A stretch of DNA of 64,000 nucleotides from UMGS1783 sp900555065 (GCA_937991645.1 CALKPL010000025.1:1-64000), one strand, 5' to 3'; shown: positions 8,309 to 16,857, counted from the stretch's first letter. Numbers and translations: made by a program. The notes: generated from the letters alone by a model not told the origin.

Positions 8309-8709
8309 ATGCGTAAAACAGTCCTGTCGGGTCTGTTTGTTGCCGCCGGAGTTGAACAAACAGAGAGATCCTGTGTGCGGGTGATTGCAATCCGGGGATC
8401 CTTTACAGGGAAGGTCCTTCCACGCCCCAGGTCTGAAAAACGTGCGTCGGGCAATCTCACGAACAACCGGGACGGAAATGGAAAGAAAGGCGAAGCCCGA
8501 GAGCAAGGCCGAGACATATGGGAATCAACCGTCGCCCACGGCTGCTGGCCGTAAGAACCGCGCTGTGTCAGCGCATAAACCGTACGGCCAGTCTGCGGGC
8601 AAAAGAAAAAATCCCTATGCGGCCTAGCGTATTCCGGAAGTCTGGATGTGCCGAGGCTTACGGCTTGCGAAGTCTGCGCCGCGCCGGCCGGTTGGTTATC
8701 TCTGCGGGT
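8309..8709. other. Intergenic stretch with strong hairpins and one weak small ORF
   Basis: No convincing gene is present. TCTGTTTGTT (8332-8341) can pair with AACAAACAGA (8355-8364). A two-tier hairpin is formed by CTGGCCGTA (8545-8553) with TACGGCCAG (8583-8591), enclosing GCGCTG (8560-8565) with CAGCGC (8569-8574). A 49-codon frame at 8478-8627 on plus would encode a Lys/Ser/Ala-rich basic peptide ending GKRKNPYAA, but its ribosome-binding site is poor (GGGACGG). It could be a structured RNA, a small basic protein, or decayed sequence. Confidence 0.4.
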
Positions 8710-9342
8710 TTATCCGTTGTCCACGGACAAAACAACGAGCAGGATACCCGATTTTACGGAGATTTCCGCAAAGTCCGCCCGGAATTCATTGCTGACGCCG
8801 ATCGGGTAGTTCTGCGTGAGCACAGCGTCTGTAAGCGGGTATTCAACGCCGCGCAGGGTGACGCCGGTGCAGGTTTCCGTATAGGCGAATACGGACAGTT
8901 TTCGGCCCGGCACGCATGCGACGGTGCGTGCGGCGTTTTCGATGAAAAATGCGGTCGTGTCGCCGTCCAGCAGCGCGGCGTCCGCGCCTTGGCTGTGCGC
9001 ATAGGCCAGCGTCTGTACGCTGGCGATGGAATGGTCAAACCTGCCGCCGATTCCGCCTACAATGGCGATTTCCGCAAAGCCCTGGTCGATGGCATAGCGG
9101 ACGCAGGCCATGGTGTCCGTATCATCCTTGTGCATGGGCAGACGGACGATCTTGCAAACTGGATTTTCAGGCGCGGCCATGGAATCAAAATCTCCGATCA
9201 GCAGATCGGGCCGTACGCCTTCGCGCATGGCGAGAGCGTATCCGCCGTCCGCACACAGAACGAAATCATCGTCCCGTAGCCGGATCGATTCGCGGACCGA
9301 CGAAGTATTATATGCGCTGATGATGACGCAGCGCCTTTGCAT
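8710..9342 (-). CDS. thiN: Thiamine pyrophosphokinase
   Basis: This 210-residue cytoplasmic enzyme transfers pyrophosphate from ATP to thiamine, giving thiamine diphosphate directly. Family motifs are FVLCADGGYALAM, the Asp-rich PDLLIGDFDSM, HKDDTDTMACVRYAI and GGIGGRFDHSIA. The length is typical of bacterial ThiN. The start at 9342 is an ATG preceded by AGGAGGCG. In many Firmicutes thiN follows rsgA-rpe; here it stands alone, running toward the mreB-like gene. Its best promoter is about 250 bp upstream, leaving a long untranslated leader. Confidence 0.93.
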   Translation of the reverse strand: MQRRCVIISAYNTSSVRESIRLRDDDFVLCADGGYALAMREGVRPDLLIGDFDSMAAPENPVCKIVRLPMHKDDTDTMACVRYAIDQGFAEIAIVGGIGGRFDHSIASVQTLAYAHSQGADAALLDGDTTAFFIENAARTVACVPGRKLSVFAYTETCTGVTLRGVEYPLTDAVLTQNYPIGVSNEFRADFAEISVKSGILLVVLSVDNG

Positions 9343-9595
9343 GACAAATCGCCTCCTGTGAAAGCGCGGTTGCGCAATCGGATTCTAAAAGGTATCATCC
9401 ATATACCACAACATGAAAATTGATCTGCGATAACAGATGTTCCCGCTCCATAGTGAATAACACTGGTAAACCCATGCATTCCGGTATGGAGACGTTTTCC
9501 TGCGTATAAAAAATGAAACCGGGAGCCGGATGTTACATAATCAAACGAATGATTACGCCTGCCCGGCATGCGTCCAAAACGAACCCAGTTTCTCC
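9343..9595 (-). other. Long untranslated leader of thiN
   Basis: If transcription starts at the promoter at 9602-9630, thiN has a leader of about 250 nt. It can form a stem of CTCCATA with TATGGAG on the minus strand (around 9450-9492) and a short CCGG-CTC-CCGG hairpin followed by a T-rich stretch (around 9515-9535). It lacks the conserved TPP-riboswitch blocks. No known RNA family was recognised. Confidence 0.4.
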
Positions 9596-9601
9596 AATGC
9601 C

Positions 9602-9630
9602 AGTATAAACGATCATGCACGAAATGTCAA
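9602..9630 (-). promoter_or_regulatory. Consensus promoter pointing toward thiN
   Basis: On the minus strand TTGACA (9630-9625) and TATACT (9607-9602) are spaced by 17 bp, a near-perfect sigma-A promoter. The next gene in that direction is thiN. Confidence 0.65.
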
Positions 9631-10018
9631 CAGACGGATATGCGGACAGCGTATGCGCAATGCCGTTTCATCCCTGTGCTGTACGTCTGAAACGTCTACG
9701 CTGTCCGAGCGGTACGCAAGAAGCAGATACTGTTTCTAACCCCAGCATACGTCCGATGACCGCCTTTGATTTCCGCAGCACCAAGTGTATCAGATGCCAG
9801 GCGGAATTCAATAGACTGGCCGACGGCGTGGCTAGGCGCGCCGTGGACCAGGTCCAAACAGCGTTTGTGGAATCGATGGGGTCCGGCAAGTTTACAGCAT
9901 CATATTTACTAAAAGCGATTGCCCAATATAAACTGTTTCAGATGGGCCGACAGCAACGGCCAAGAACGCGGTTGCCCGACTGGTCAATAAAGCCTTGCCC
10001 GCAAACATCAAGCAGTAT
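9631..10018. other. Intergenic stretch without a recognisable gene
   Basis: Open frames exist on both strands, but none has a family signature, a good ribosome-binding site, or codon use like the neighbours. It may be decayed coding sequence. Nothing can be named. Confidence 0.4.
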
Positions 10019-10094
10019 AAAAAAAGAAGGGGGGCATGCGACGAATGGAAAACCCCCTCGCCCAATGTCCGAACCGAACATGCCGGATTCCCTC
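10019..10094 (-). ncRNA. Candidate small RNA, about 76 nt
   Basis: A consensus promoter at 10101-10129 (minus) would start transcription near 10094. The transcript would form a short hairpin (minus strand ATGTTC-GGTTC-GGACAT, 10081-10065) and end in a classical intrinsic terminator: AGGGGG with CCCCCCT, then TTCTTTTTTT (10058-10019). There is no ribosome-binding site or meaningful frame inside. It is transcribed divergently from the TrpR-like regulator. It could instead be an attenuated leader of a lost gene. The call rests only on promoter plus terminator. Confidence 0.45.
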
Positions 10095-10100
10095 TGTAGT

Positions 10101-10129
10101 AATATATCAAATAATTCCAGGTAAGTCAA
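10101..10129 (-). promoter_or_regulatory. Promoter of the candidate small RNA
   Basis: On the minus strand TTGACT (10129-10124) and TATATT (10106-10101) are spaced by 17 bp. It is back to back with the promoter of the TrpR-like gene, with 21 bp between the two -35 boxes. Confidence 0.6.
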
Positions 10130-10150
10130 ATAAATCGGGTATAATAATAG

Positions 10151-10179
10151 TTGACTTTTTCGAGTTAAAGTGTTAAAAT
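10151..10179 (+). promoter_or_regulatory. Promoter of the TrpR-like regulator operon
   Basis: TTGACT at 10151-10156 and TAAAAT at 10174-10179 are spaced by 17 bp, 18 bp ahead of the start codon, so the leader is only about 10 nt. Confidence 0.75.
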
Positions 10180-10196
10180 CTAATTGGTGATGCATA

Positions 10197-10484
10197 ATGA
10201 ATGAAAAGCTGAAAAACAATGAGACACAGCAGCTGTTTGAGGCATTTTTACAGCTGCGCACCGTTGATGAATGCGCCAATCTGTTTGACGACCTCTGTAC
10301 GGCGAACGAGATCCGGTCCCTTGCCCAAAGGCTTGTCGTAGCGAAGCTGCTGCGCAAAGGGATGTCCTATGTAGACATCGTCAAACAGACGGGGGCGAGC
10401 ACCGCGACCATATCCCGTGTCAACCGCTGTCTGCAGTATGGGAGCGACGGCTACAACACGGTTTTGGATCGGATAGAGGCGTAA
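10197..10484 (+). CDS. YerC/YecD-type TrpR-related DNA-binding protein
   Basis: This 95-residue protein belongs to the Trp repressor-like family YerC/YecD of Firmicutes. The helix-turn-helix is seen in EIRSLAQRLVVAKLL and YVDIVKQTGASTATISRVNR, the latter being the recognition helix. Ligand and targets are unknown; a tryptophan link is not established for this branch. ATG 10197 has only a weak ribosome-binding site (TGGTGA) and a very short leader. The methyltransferase gene starts three bases after its stop, so the two are co-transcribed. Confidence 0.85.
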   Translation: MNEKLKNNETQQLFEAFLQLRTVDECANLFDDLCTANEIRSLAQRLVVAKLLRKGMSYVDIVKQTGASTATISRVNRCLQYGSDGYNTVLDRIEA

Positions 10485-10487
10485 CAA

Positions 10488-11213
10488 ATGGCAGGGTATC
10501 AAACGCTGGCGAGGTATTACGACAGCTTTTTTGAACCTGGATATCTGCAAAAGCTGCATGCGGCCTATGCGCGCCTGCTGCATGCGGCCGGCGTGCCGGC
10601 GGGAGCGCGCGTGCTGGATGCGGGCTGCGGCACCGGTCTGCTTTCGTTTGCCCTGCATAAGGCGGGATATGACGTATATGGGCTCGATTTAAGCGAGAAC
10701 ATGGTGGATACGGCGCGGGAAAAGGCCGCGGCGGCGGGACTTGCGCCGGAGCGGTTTCAGGTTGCCGACGCCGCCCGCTTTGCGCTGGATCTGGAGTTTG
10801 ACGCTGTGGTGAGCGCGCTGGACGTAGTGAATCACATTTTGTCTCCGCAGGATGTGCTGGGCGTATTCCGGAACGTGTACCGGCATCTGCGCGCCGGCGG
10901 CGTATATATATTTGACGTAAATACGGAAAAGCGCTTCCGTCTGGAATACGGCGAGAACATCTATGTCTATGAAACGGACGGCTGTTATTGTGTTTGGAAA
11001 AACGCGTACGAGCCGGACTTGGGTGTTTGCCGGATGGATCTCGACCTGTTCGAGAAACGCGGGGAGGCATATGTGCGTTCCACAGATGCGCTCTACGAGC
11101 GCTTGTATCGAGGGGCGCTGCTGCGAAAACTCCTGCGCTACGCCGGCTTTGGGCGTATACGGGAGGAGCGCGCAGAGCGCGGCTGCCGGAAAATCTACAC
11201 TGCAAAAAAATAA
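10488..11213 (+). CDS. Class I SAM-dependent methyltransferase
   Basis: This 241-residue protein has the Rossmann-type SAM fold. Motif I is VLDAGCGTGLLSFALHKAGY (residues about 43-62), then YGLDLSENMVDTAREKA, then a motif III region at RHLRAGGVYIFDVNTEKRF. It resembles a broad family of small methyltransferases in Clostridia with unknown acceptor. It begins three bases after the TrpR-like gene and ends in a strong terminator, so it is the last gene of a two-gene unit. Codon use is like its neighbours. Confidence 0.82.
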   Translation: MAGYQTLARYYDSFFEPGYLQKLHAAYARLLHAAGVPAGARVLDAGCGTGLLSFALHKAGYDVYGLDLSENMVDTAREKAAAAGLAPERFQVADAARFALDLEFDAVVSALDVVNHILSPQDVLGVFRNVYRHLRAGGVYIFDVNTEKRFRLEYGENIYVYETDGCYCVWKNAYEPDLGVCRMDLDLFEKRGEAYVRSTDALYERLYRGALLRKLLRYAGFGRIREERAERGCRKIYTAKK

Positions 11214-11242
11214 GAGCGGATTCATTCCGCTCTTATTTTTTG
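11204..11242. terminator. Bidirectional terminator
   Basis: AAAAAATAAGAGCGGA pairs with TCCGCTCTTATTTTTT around a short TTCAT loop. It ends the methyltransferase operon on plus and could serve the minus-strand ABC operon on the other side. Confidence 0.85.
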
Positions 11243-11460
11243 TTTGGGAGACCCACTGGCTCAGCCGTTGGCAACCGCTGTAAAAAGCATTTGCTTCAAG
11301 CATTGCGTGAATTGCGCCGCAGCAATGATTTTCGGCAATCGCCAGGTTGCGGGCCGCAGGTTGGTTGCCGCAGGCAAAACAGAGTGCAGTGCGCAGTCAT
11401 AGCCGCCCGCCGGCAACCAAGCATTGCAGGGCAAACCAAGCCGATGGATGTGATTTTACC

Positions 11461-12861
11461 TTACCAGGTGTCGCTGAAATCTTCGCCGCTGTTGAGCTTG
11501 TCGATGCTGTCGATCAGTTTGTCAATATATACGGAGGATACGCTGAAACTCCCCGTGTCGTTCAACTCCATGTAGTAAAGTCTGTCGTTCAACGGATAAA
11601 AGGCGATGGTATCGTTTTTCCGGTCTTCGGCGTTGTAGCGGACCGTGATACGTACGGCTGGTTCGGCGCCCTCCGGTTTTTCCGCAAAGTCCGTAATGCG
11701 GGAGGAGATGATAATCTTGAAGAGCTTTGTAAACAGGTCCGCGTCGATCTGTTCGTTGTCAAGAGTCACTGCGAGTTGACCGCTGTCGCGGTTGAGACCA
11801 TAGACATAACTGTCGTCGGGCATGTCTATGACGACCCGCTCAACAAGGTTGATATCCCGGTTGAACTGGTTGGAGTTGACAAGGCCGAGCTGATCAAATC
11901 TGTGCAGATTGATGCGTGCCGCGAGGATAGAATATATGGTGTCATCGCCCTCACGGTACACGTTGCAGAAGCCGTTCTTAATTTCACTGAAATACAGCGT
12001 TACATCCTCCGGGTTCTCGACGTGTTCATAGGTATAGCTAAGAGTATAAGCAGGATTGTCGAGGTTGTACGTAGCGAGGTCATCTTCGGTGAACTCTATT
12101 TTCTGGATCCGAGCCGCAGTCAGCATGCCGACCGATTCAAAGTAATCGATAATGTTTGCATTGTCACCGATCGCAGAGAAGGGGGCTGTGATTTTATACA
12201 GGCCGCTGGCGTTGTAAAACGCCTCTTCCTCTTCGGATAAGGTGCTAATGGAAATCATCGGCTCGCCGTTGTGCGTCAACTCAAAATTCTCAAACAGATA
12301 GCCGGTGTCCTCCTCGTAGAGCGGAGTGATCCGTTTGCTGAGGAATGTGTTCTGATCCTTAAAATAAAAGTACAGGTAATCTTCTTCCACGCCGTACACC
12401 GTATCGTCGCCTTCAATCATGACGTAGTAGGCGGTGTTGCTCGGCATCATATCTCCGACGAGGACGGTCATCTTTTTGCCTTCGGTATTGGTCACAGTCG
12501 CCTTTGCCTGCGGGTCGTTTAATCCATAGATCGACAGGTCTTCCACATTGGATTCGATCGTGTCGTAGGCCTGCAGCTGCCGGCTCAGGCGTAGGACGGT
12601 GTTCGTTTCCGTGCTGTCATAATACCGATCCTCGTACCCCTCAAGCGTAACGCCGCCGTCCTGGAAGAGAAATGTAAAGTGCGCGTCTTCGTTCTGAACC
12701 TCAATGGATTCGATGTCATCCGTGTTCAGCGCATAGAGGGTCTTTGGCCGGATCAGGCTGTTGTCTTCATTGCGCGGAAGGAAGAAGAAGACCACGATCA
12801 GGACAACGGCAAGCAGAATGACAAACAGTCCCGCAATAATGATCTTTGTGCTCTGCTTCAT
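11461..12861 (-). CDS. DUF4340 domain membrane-anchored protein
   Basis: The 466-residue product has one N-terminal membrane helix (IIIAGLFVILLAVVLIVVFF) and a large exported part with DUF4340 character: repeated segments of the type LYALNTDDIESIEV and TVLVGDMMPSNTAYYVMIEG. DUF4340 proteins accompany GldF/GldG-like ABC systems, probably as extracytoplasmic partners; the function is unknown. The ATG at 12861 follows GGAGG and starts one base past the stop of the GldG-like gene. It is the last gene of the four-gene operon. Confidence 0.85.
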   Translation of the reverse strand: MKQSTKIIIAGLFVILLAVVLIVVFFFLPRNEDNSLIRPKTLYALNTDDIESIEVQNEDAHFTFLFQDGGVTLEGYEDRYYDSTETNTVLRLSRQLQAYDTIESNVEDLSIYGLNDPQAKATVTNTEGKKMTVLVGDMMPSNTAYYVMIEGDDTVYGVEEDYLYFYFKDQNTFLSKRITPLYEEDTGYLFENFELTHNGEPMISISTLSEEEEAFYNASGLYKITAPFSAIGDNANIIDYFESVGMLTAARIQKIEFTEDDLATYNLDNPAYTLSYTYEHVENPEDVTLYFSEIKNGFCNVYREGDDTIYSILAARINLHRFDQLGLVNSNQFNRDINLVERVVIDMPDDSYVYGLNRDSGQLAVTLDNEQIDADLFTKLFKIIISSRITDFAEKPEGAEPAVRITVRYNAEDRKNDTIAFYPLNDRLYYMELNDTGSFSVSSVYIDKLIDSIDKLNSGEDFSDTW

Positions 12862-12862
12862 A

Positions 12863-14290
12863 TTACATATGCCTCCGCTTCATATAGACGGCCAGGCCGC
12901 AGGCGGCGACCGCCAGCGGGATTGCGATCGAGAAGATCAGGAAAAATACGGTTTTGTTGGTAGTGCTGGAGAAGGGGAGCAGAGGCGTCTCCATATTTTT
13001 CGGGAAGATGATGATGTTGCTGCGGTTGGGATTCATATAGTCCGTGATCTGCAGCATATACTCCTTGTTGCCGTAAGTGGATGAGATAAATTCGTCCGAA
13101 ATGATATTGTAAGAGCCGCTGACGACAAGGTTGGAACCCTGGTCGGCGTCTACCGGCTGCCGGTGCGCATACATCATGACGGCGGACGTCTGCTCCGGGT
13201 CGTTACTCGGATCCGCCTCGTTCTGCACATCCTCCACGTACTGCGTATAGTTGAGCGTCATCAACATAGGCGTGACGGTGATGTCGTCACGCTGGCTGTA
13301 CACAGCGGAAAGGGGACGGGTGATATAGGAGACCAGCGTCAGGTTTTTATAATAGATGCCGGCGGAGTTGACGTCGCTGAAATCAACGAGCATGGCGAGG
13401 TTCTCCTGGTCGATCGAGTAGTTGGTATTGTACAGGTACCCGTCGTCGACCGAGATGCCCCATTCTTCCATGAACCCCTGAAGGTTGGGCAACTCGTCCT
13501 GTACGGGGGACATGAAGATGAACACGTTTTTGCCGTATTGTCCGCCATTGAGCAGGAAAGCTTCAAGCCGCTCAATTTCCAAATCGGAAAAGTCCTGCCG
13601 CGGCTGGAAAATCATGACATAGTCAGCGTCTTCCGGCAGCTCTCTGGCGACGAGATTGTGTTCATACACCCTATAGTTATTGCCGATCAGCAGGTTCAGA
13701 AACTCGGTGGGCGAACTCTCCTGGTGGTTGGTAGTAATATAGATGTTCGGATATTCGTCCCTGCACACATAGTCGATGGCCGAGACGAGCAGGTATTCCG
13801 CCTTGGACTCGCCGATCATGCTGGAATTGGTCGAGGACGCCTCAAACATGGTGGACACGTCGAGGATCCGGTATTTCTGCACGTCGTCCTTGAGCCGGAC
13901 CAGCACGGAAGTCAGCTCCAGGCCGACGGAGTATGGTTGCGCAATATCGGGATTTTTGTCAATACTCTGAAAGGATACGGTGACATTATCCTTATACTCG
14001 CCGATCTCCTCTATAATTTCGGCTACAGAGGACATATAAATATTTCCGTTGTACGCGATCCGGTCCTGGCAGGCGATGATTTCCACTTCCTTGGTTGCAA
14101 CCTTGTCAAGCGCGTCTCTGCCTTCGCCGGACAGGGAGTATCGGTTGCTGCCTGAAAAGTCGAATCTTACAGAGAATACGTTGACGAGCACGTTGACAAG
14201 AACAAGGATCACAAGTACAATCGCAATATAAATCCAGGAAGTAATCCGGTATTTTTTGGAGGCGCTTTTCGGTTCCGTTTTCGTTTTCAT
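12863..14290 (-). CDS. GldG-like ABC transporter auxiliary protein
   Basis: The 475-residue protein has an N-terminal helix (WIYIAIVLVILVLVNVLVNVF), a large extracytoplasmic domain of the ABC_transp_aux/GldG type (with TTNHQESSPTEFLNLL and VMIFQPRQDFSDLEIERLE), and a C-terminal helix (VFFLIFSIAIPLAVAACGLA). GldG works with GldF and GldA in gliding Bacteroidetes; in Clostridia the homologues are uncharacterised. The start at 14290 follows GGAGG. It lies between the permease and the DUF4340 gene in one operon. Confidence 0.87.
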   Translation of the reverse strand: MKTKTEPKSASKKYRITSWIYIAIVLVILVLVNVLVNVFSVRFDFSGSNRYSLSGEGRDALDKVATKEVEIIACQDRIAYNGNIYMSSVAEIIEEIGEYKDNVTVSFQSIDKNPDIAQPYSVGLELTSVLVRLKDDVQKYRILDVSTMFEASSTNSSMIGESKAEYLLVSAIDYVCRDEYPNIYITTNHQESSPTEFLNLLIGNNYRVYEHNLVARELPEDADYVMIFQPRQDFSDLEIERLEAFLLNGGQYGKNVFIFMSPVQDELPNLQGFMEEWGISVDDGYLYNTNYSIDQENLAMLVDFSDVNSAGIYYKNLTLVSYITRPLSAVYSQRDDITVTPMLMTLNYTQYVEDVQNEADPSNDPEQTSAVMMYAHRQPVDADQGSNLVVSGSYNIISDEFISSTYGNKEYMLQITDYMNPNRSNIIIFPKNMETPLLPFSSTTNKTVFFLIFSIAIPLAVAACGLAVYMKRRHM

Positions 14291-14305
14291 GTGTACCTCC
14301 AGTCT

Positions 14306-15013
14306 CTATTCCCAACGCTTTTTTTCCACGACCCGGATGGTCAGGAAAATAAAGAGCGCGGTCAGGCTTATAAAGTATACGAGATGGCTCAGCGAGAAGA
14401 TACCCTGGGACATCTGCGTATATTTCTGGCTCAGGGACAGCCAGTACAAGATATTGGTGATGAACGTACTGGGGATGAACTGAATAAAGCTCTCGGCAAG
14501 ATACAGGAAAAACAGCGCGCAGAAGGTTGCGATGGCCGCGACGACCTGGCTGTCGGTGAGCGACGAAATGAACAGACCCACGCTGATGAACAGGGCGCCG
14601 TAGAGCAGCAGGCCCAAAATCCCGCTGACGACCGTGATAAACGGGATGGTCGTGTAAAGATATATGAAACCGGCGAAAATCAGAGTAGAGAGAACGCCGA
14701 TGGCATACACGGTGAAAGCCGCGAGGAATTTCCCCATCGCAATCCCGGCCGCCGAGACGGGCGAGGTGAGCAGAAGCACTTCCGTGCGATTCTTCTTGTC
14801 CTCGGTCATAATGCGCATCGTTAATATCACGGTAAATATAATCAGATACAGCGGTGTGATCGCCGAGTAAAAGGTCTGCATATCCGCGATGTTGTTGTAA
14901 ATATTGTTAAAGACGAATGTGGTGCCCAGGATGAACAGGAAGATGGTGAGAAATACAAATCCCATCGACGTAATAAAGTAGGATTTCAGTTCCCGTTTGA
15001 ATATGGCTGTCAT
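14306..15013 (-). CDS. ABC-2 type permease, GldF-like
   Basis: The 235-residue protein has six predicted membrane segments, beginning after the short cytoplasmic MTAIFKRELKSYFIT. This is the small ABC-2 permease form found with GldA/GldG. ATG 15013 overlaps the stop of the ATPase gene by four bases, so translation is coupled. The substrate is unknown; family members export lipids, polysaccharides, peptides or drugs. Confidence 0.87.
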   Translation of the reverse strand: MTAIFKRELKSYFITSMGFVFLTIFLFILGTTFVFNNIYNNIADMQTFYSAITPLYLIIFTVILTMRIMTEDKKNRTEVLLLTSPVSAAGIAMGKFLAAFTVYAIGVLSTLIFAGFIYLYTTIPFITVVSGILGLLLYGALFISVGLFISSLTDSQVVAAIATFCALFFLYLAESFIQFIPSTFITNILYWLSLSQKYTQMSQGIFSLSHLVYFISLTALFIFLTIRVVEKKRWE

Positions 15014-15966
15014 GATGCGTCGCCTCCCTTGTCCGGCGTGTCGGCTGTCAGTTCGAGGAATATGTCCTCCAGCGAAACCTCGCTGCCTCTCGACGAGAGC
15101 AGCGGCCAGTTCCTTGCTGCGAGCAGGCTGAATACGGAAAAGCGCAGGTCCTTGCCCTCTTTGCCTTCGATGACGTAGTCGTAAACGCCCTCTTCTTTCA
15201 GCCCCTGCTTTTTCACTTTGCGCACGCCGTCAAGGCCCGTGAGCGCCCTGTAGACGTCCTGCTCGGGTCCGGCGATGCGCACCAGCAGGTTATTGCGCTG
15301 CACCAGGTTCTTGGCAAGGTTGGCCGGCGTGTCGTTTGCGAGCAGTTTCCCCTTGTTGATAACAACCACGCGGTCGCTGACGGCCTGTACCTCGGAGAGA
15401 ATGTGCGAGGAGAGGATGACCGTATGGCTGCGGCCGATGAATTTGATCAGGTTTCGGATCTCAATGATCTCCTTCGGGTCGAGGCCGACCGTAGGCTCGT
15501 CCAGCACCAGCAGATCGGGACTGTTGATGAGCGCCTGGGCAAGCCCGACGCGCTGTCTGTATCCCTTGGAGAGGTTCTTGATCAGGCGTTTGGCGACGTG
15601 GTTAATCTTGACGAGTTTGCACACCTCTTCAATATGTTCCGGTATGTGCTTTTTTACGCCCTTGAGATTGCAGATGAAGGTCAGGTATTCCGTCACCGAC
15701 ATCTCCACATACAATGGGGGCAACTCCGGCAGATAACCAATTTTCCGCTTCGCTTCGATGGGGTTTTCCAGAATGTCGATCCCATCGATGAGCACGCGGC
15801 CCTCCGTAGACGACAAATAGCCGGTCAAGATATTCATCGTCGTACTCTTGCCGGCTCCGTTCGGACCCAGAAGGCCCAGTATTTGTCCAGGTTCAATGGA
15901 GAAGGAGAGGTCGTCCACCGCAACGATTTTCCCGTACCGTTTGGTCAGGTGTTGCACTTCGATCAT
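15010..15966 (-). CDS. ABC transporter ATP-binding protein, GldA-like
   Basis: The 318-residue ATPase has Walker A GLLGPNGAGKSTTMN, signature NLSKGYRQRVGLAQA, Walker B LLVLDEPTVGLDP and the H-loop region VILSSHILSEV. The C-terminal extension after the ATPase domain is usual for ABC-2 type importer/exporter ATPases. ATG 15966 (MIEVQHLTKRYG) is preferred, with GGAGTGA nine bases ahead; a TTG at 15975 would sit too close to that site. It is the first gene of the four-gene operon with the permease, GldG-like and DUF4340 proteins. Confidence 0.9.
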   Translation of the reverse strand: MIEVQHLTKRYGKIVAVDDLSFSIEPGQILGLLGPNGAGKSTTMNILTGYLSSTEGRVLIDGIDILENPIEAKRKIGYLPELPPLYVEMSVTEYLTFICNLKGVKKHIPEHIEEVCKLVKINHVAKRLIKNLSKGYRQRVGLAQALINSPDLLVLDEPTVGLDPKEIIEIRNLIKFIGRSHTVILSSHILSEVQAVSDRVVVINKGKLLANDTPANLAKNLVQRNNLLVRIAGPEQDVYRALTGLDGVRKVKKQGLKEEGVYDYVIEGKEGKDLRFSVFSLLAARNWPLLSSRGSEVSLEDIFLELTADTPDKGGDAS

Positions 15967-16126
15967 AAACCGCAATCACTCCCAAATTCATAATAGTCCC
16001 GCAAACCTTGAAATTACGCGTGGTTTCAGGAAACTTCCATGCTCAAAAATCATAGCACTTATCATAGAAGAATATGTAAAAAAACTATAAATTTTGGTCC
16101 CTGGGATTCCGGGCCGGGGTCCGCGC

Positions 16127-16155
16127 TTGTTTTTTGCATCTGCGTATAGTATAAT
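16127..16155 (+). promoter_or_regulatory. Promoter of the M50-scpAB operon
   Basis: TTGTTT at 16127-16132 and a perfect TATAAT at 16150-16155 are spaced by 17 bp, just ahead of the protease start at 16172. Confidence 0.75.
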
Positions 16156-16171
16156 CAATAAAGGTGATGAA

Positions 16172-16846
16172 ATGCTGAACAATCTCATGAATATTCTGTT
16201 AAGCGCAGTGCGAAATTTCCTGTACTACGCTCCCATACTGATTTTGTCGATCACAGTGCATGAGTTCTGCCATGCTTATACGGCCAAAAAGCTCGGCGAC
16301 GATACCGCCTACCTGCAGGGCCGCGTTACCCTCAATCCGCTCAAGCACCTGGACCCGGTCGGCGCGGTGTGTATGCTTCTGTTCGGGTTCGGATGGGGAC
16401 GCGCCGTGCCCATTTCCGTGCTGAACTTCCGCAATCCAAAACGGGACAGCGCCATTGTCGCGATCATGGGGCCCTTGTCCAACCTCGCGCTGGCCTGCGT
16501 TTTCGGCCTGATATTCGGCCTTGTATCCCCGTTTATGGAACCGTACGGGCCTGTGTTCATGTTCCTGTATTACGGCGTCTACCTCAACTGCGTACTGTTC
16601 GTGTTCAACCTGCTGCCCATCACGCCGCTGGACGGATCGCGCATCCTCTCGCTCATTCTGCCTGACCGTTGGTATTACAAACTTATCAAGTATGAGCGCG
16701 TAATGTTTGCGGTGCTGATTGTGCTCATGTTTATCGGTGTGTTTAGCCCGGTCATCCGTTTTCTGGCCGGCGGCGTGTTCACCGGTATTTCCTATACGTT
16801 TATGCTGCTTGGCGAATGGATCATACGCGCCATTCTGCGGATATAG
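16172..16846 (+). CDS. Site-2 protease family (M50) membrane metallopeptidase
   Basis: The 224-residue integral membrane protein has the zinc motif HEFCHAYTA (HExxH) in the first half and the third-ligand motif NLLPITPLDGSRIL in the second. It resembles the short YwhC-like site-2 proteases often placed ahead of scpA in Firmicutes. It would cut membrane-embedded substrates, which are unknown. ATG 16172 follows AAGGTGATG; the open frame extends 26 codons upstream through the promoter and is not used. The ribosome-binding site of scpA overlaps its stop. Confidence 0.9.
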   Translation: MLNNLMNILLSAVRNFLYYAPILILSITVHEFCHAYTAKKLGDDTAYLQGRVTLNPLKHLDPVGAVCMLLFGFGWGRAVPISVLNFRNPKRDSAIVAIMGPLSNLALACVFGLIFGLVSPFMEPYGPVFMFLYYGVYLNCVLFVFNLLPITPLDGSRILSLILPDRWYYKLIKYERVMFAVLIVLMFIGVFSPVIRFLAGGVFTGISYTFMLLGEWIIRAILRI

Positions 16847-16857
16847 GGGGGCGGCGT

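Noticed and set aside
9343..9595. TPP riboswitch in the thiN leader
   Set aside because: The conserved CTGAGA and the thi-box blocks are missing.
9615..10124. 169-codon plus-strand frame in the thiN to TrpR-like interval
   Set aside because: No ribosome-binding site, Pro/Ser/Arg-rich random composition, and it crosses predicted minus-strand signals.
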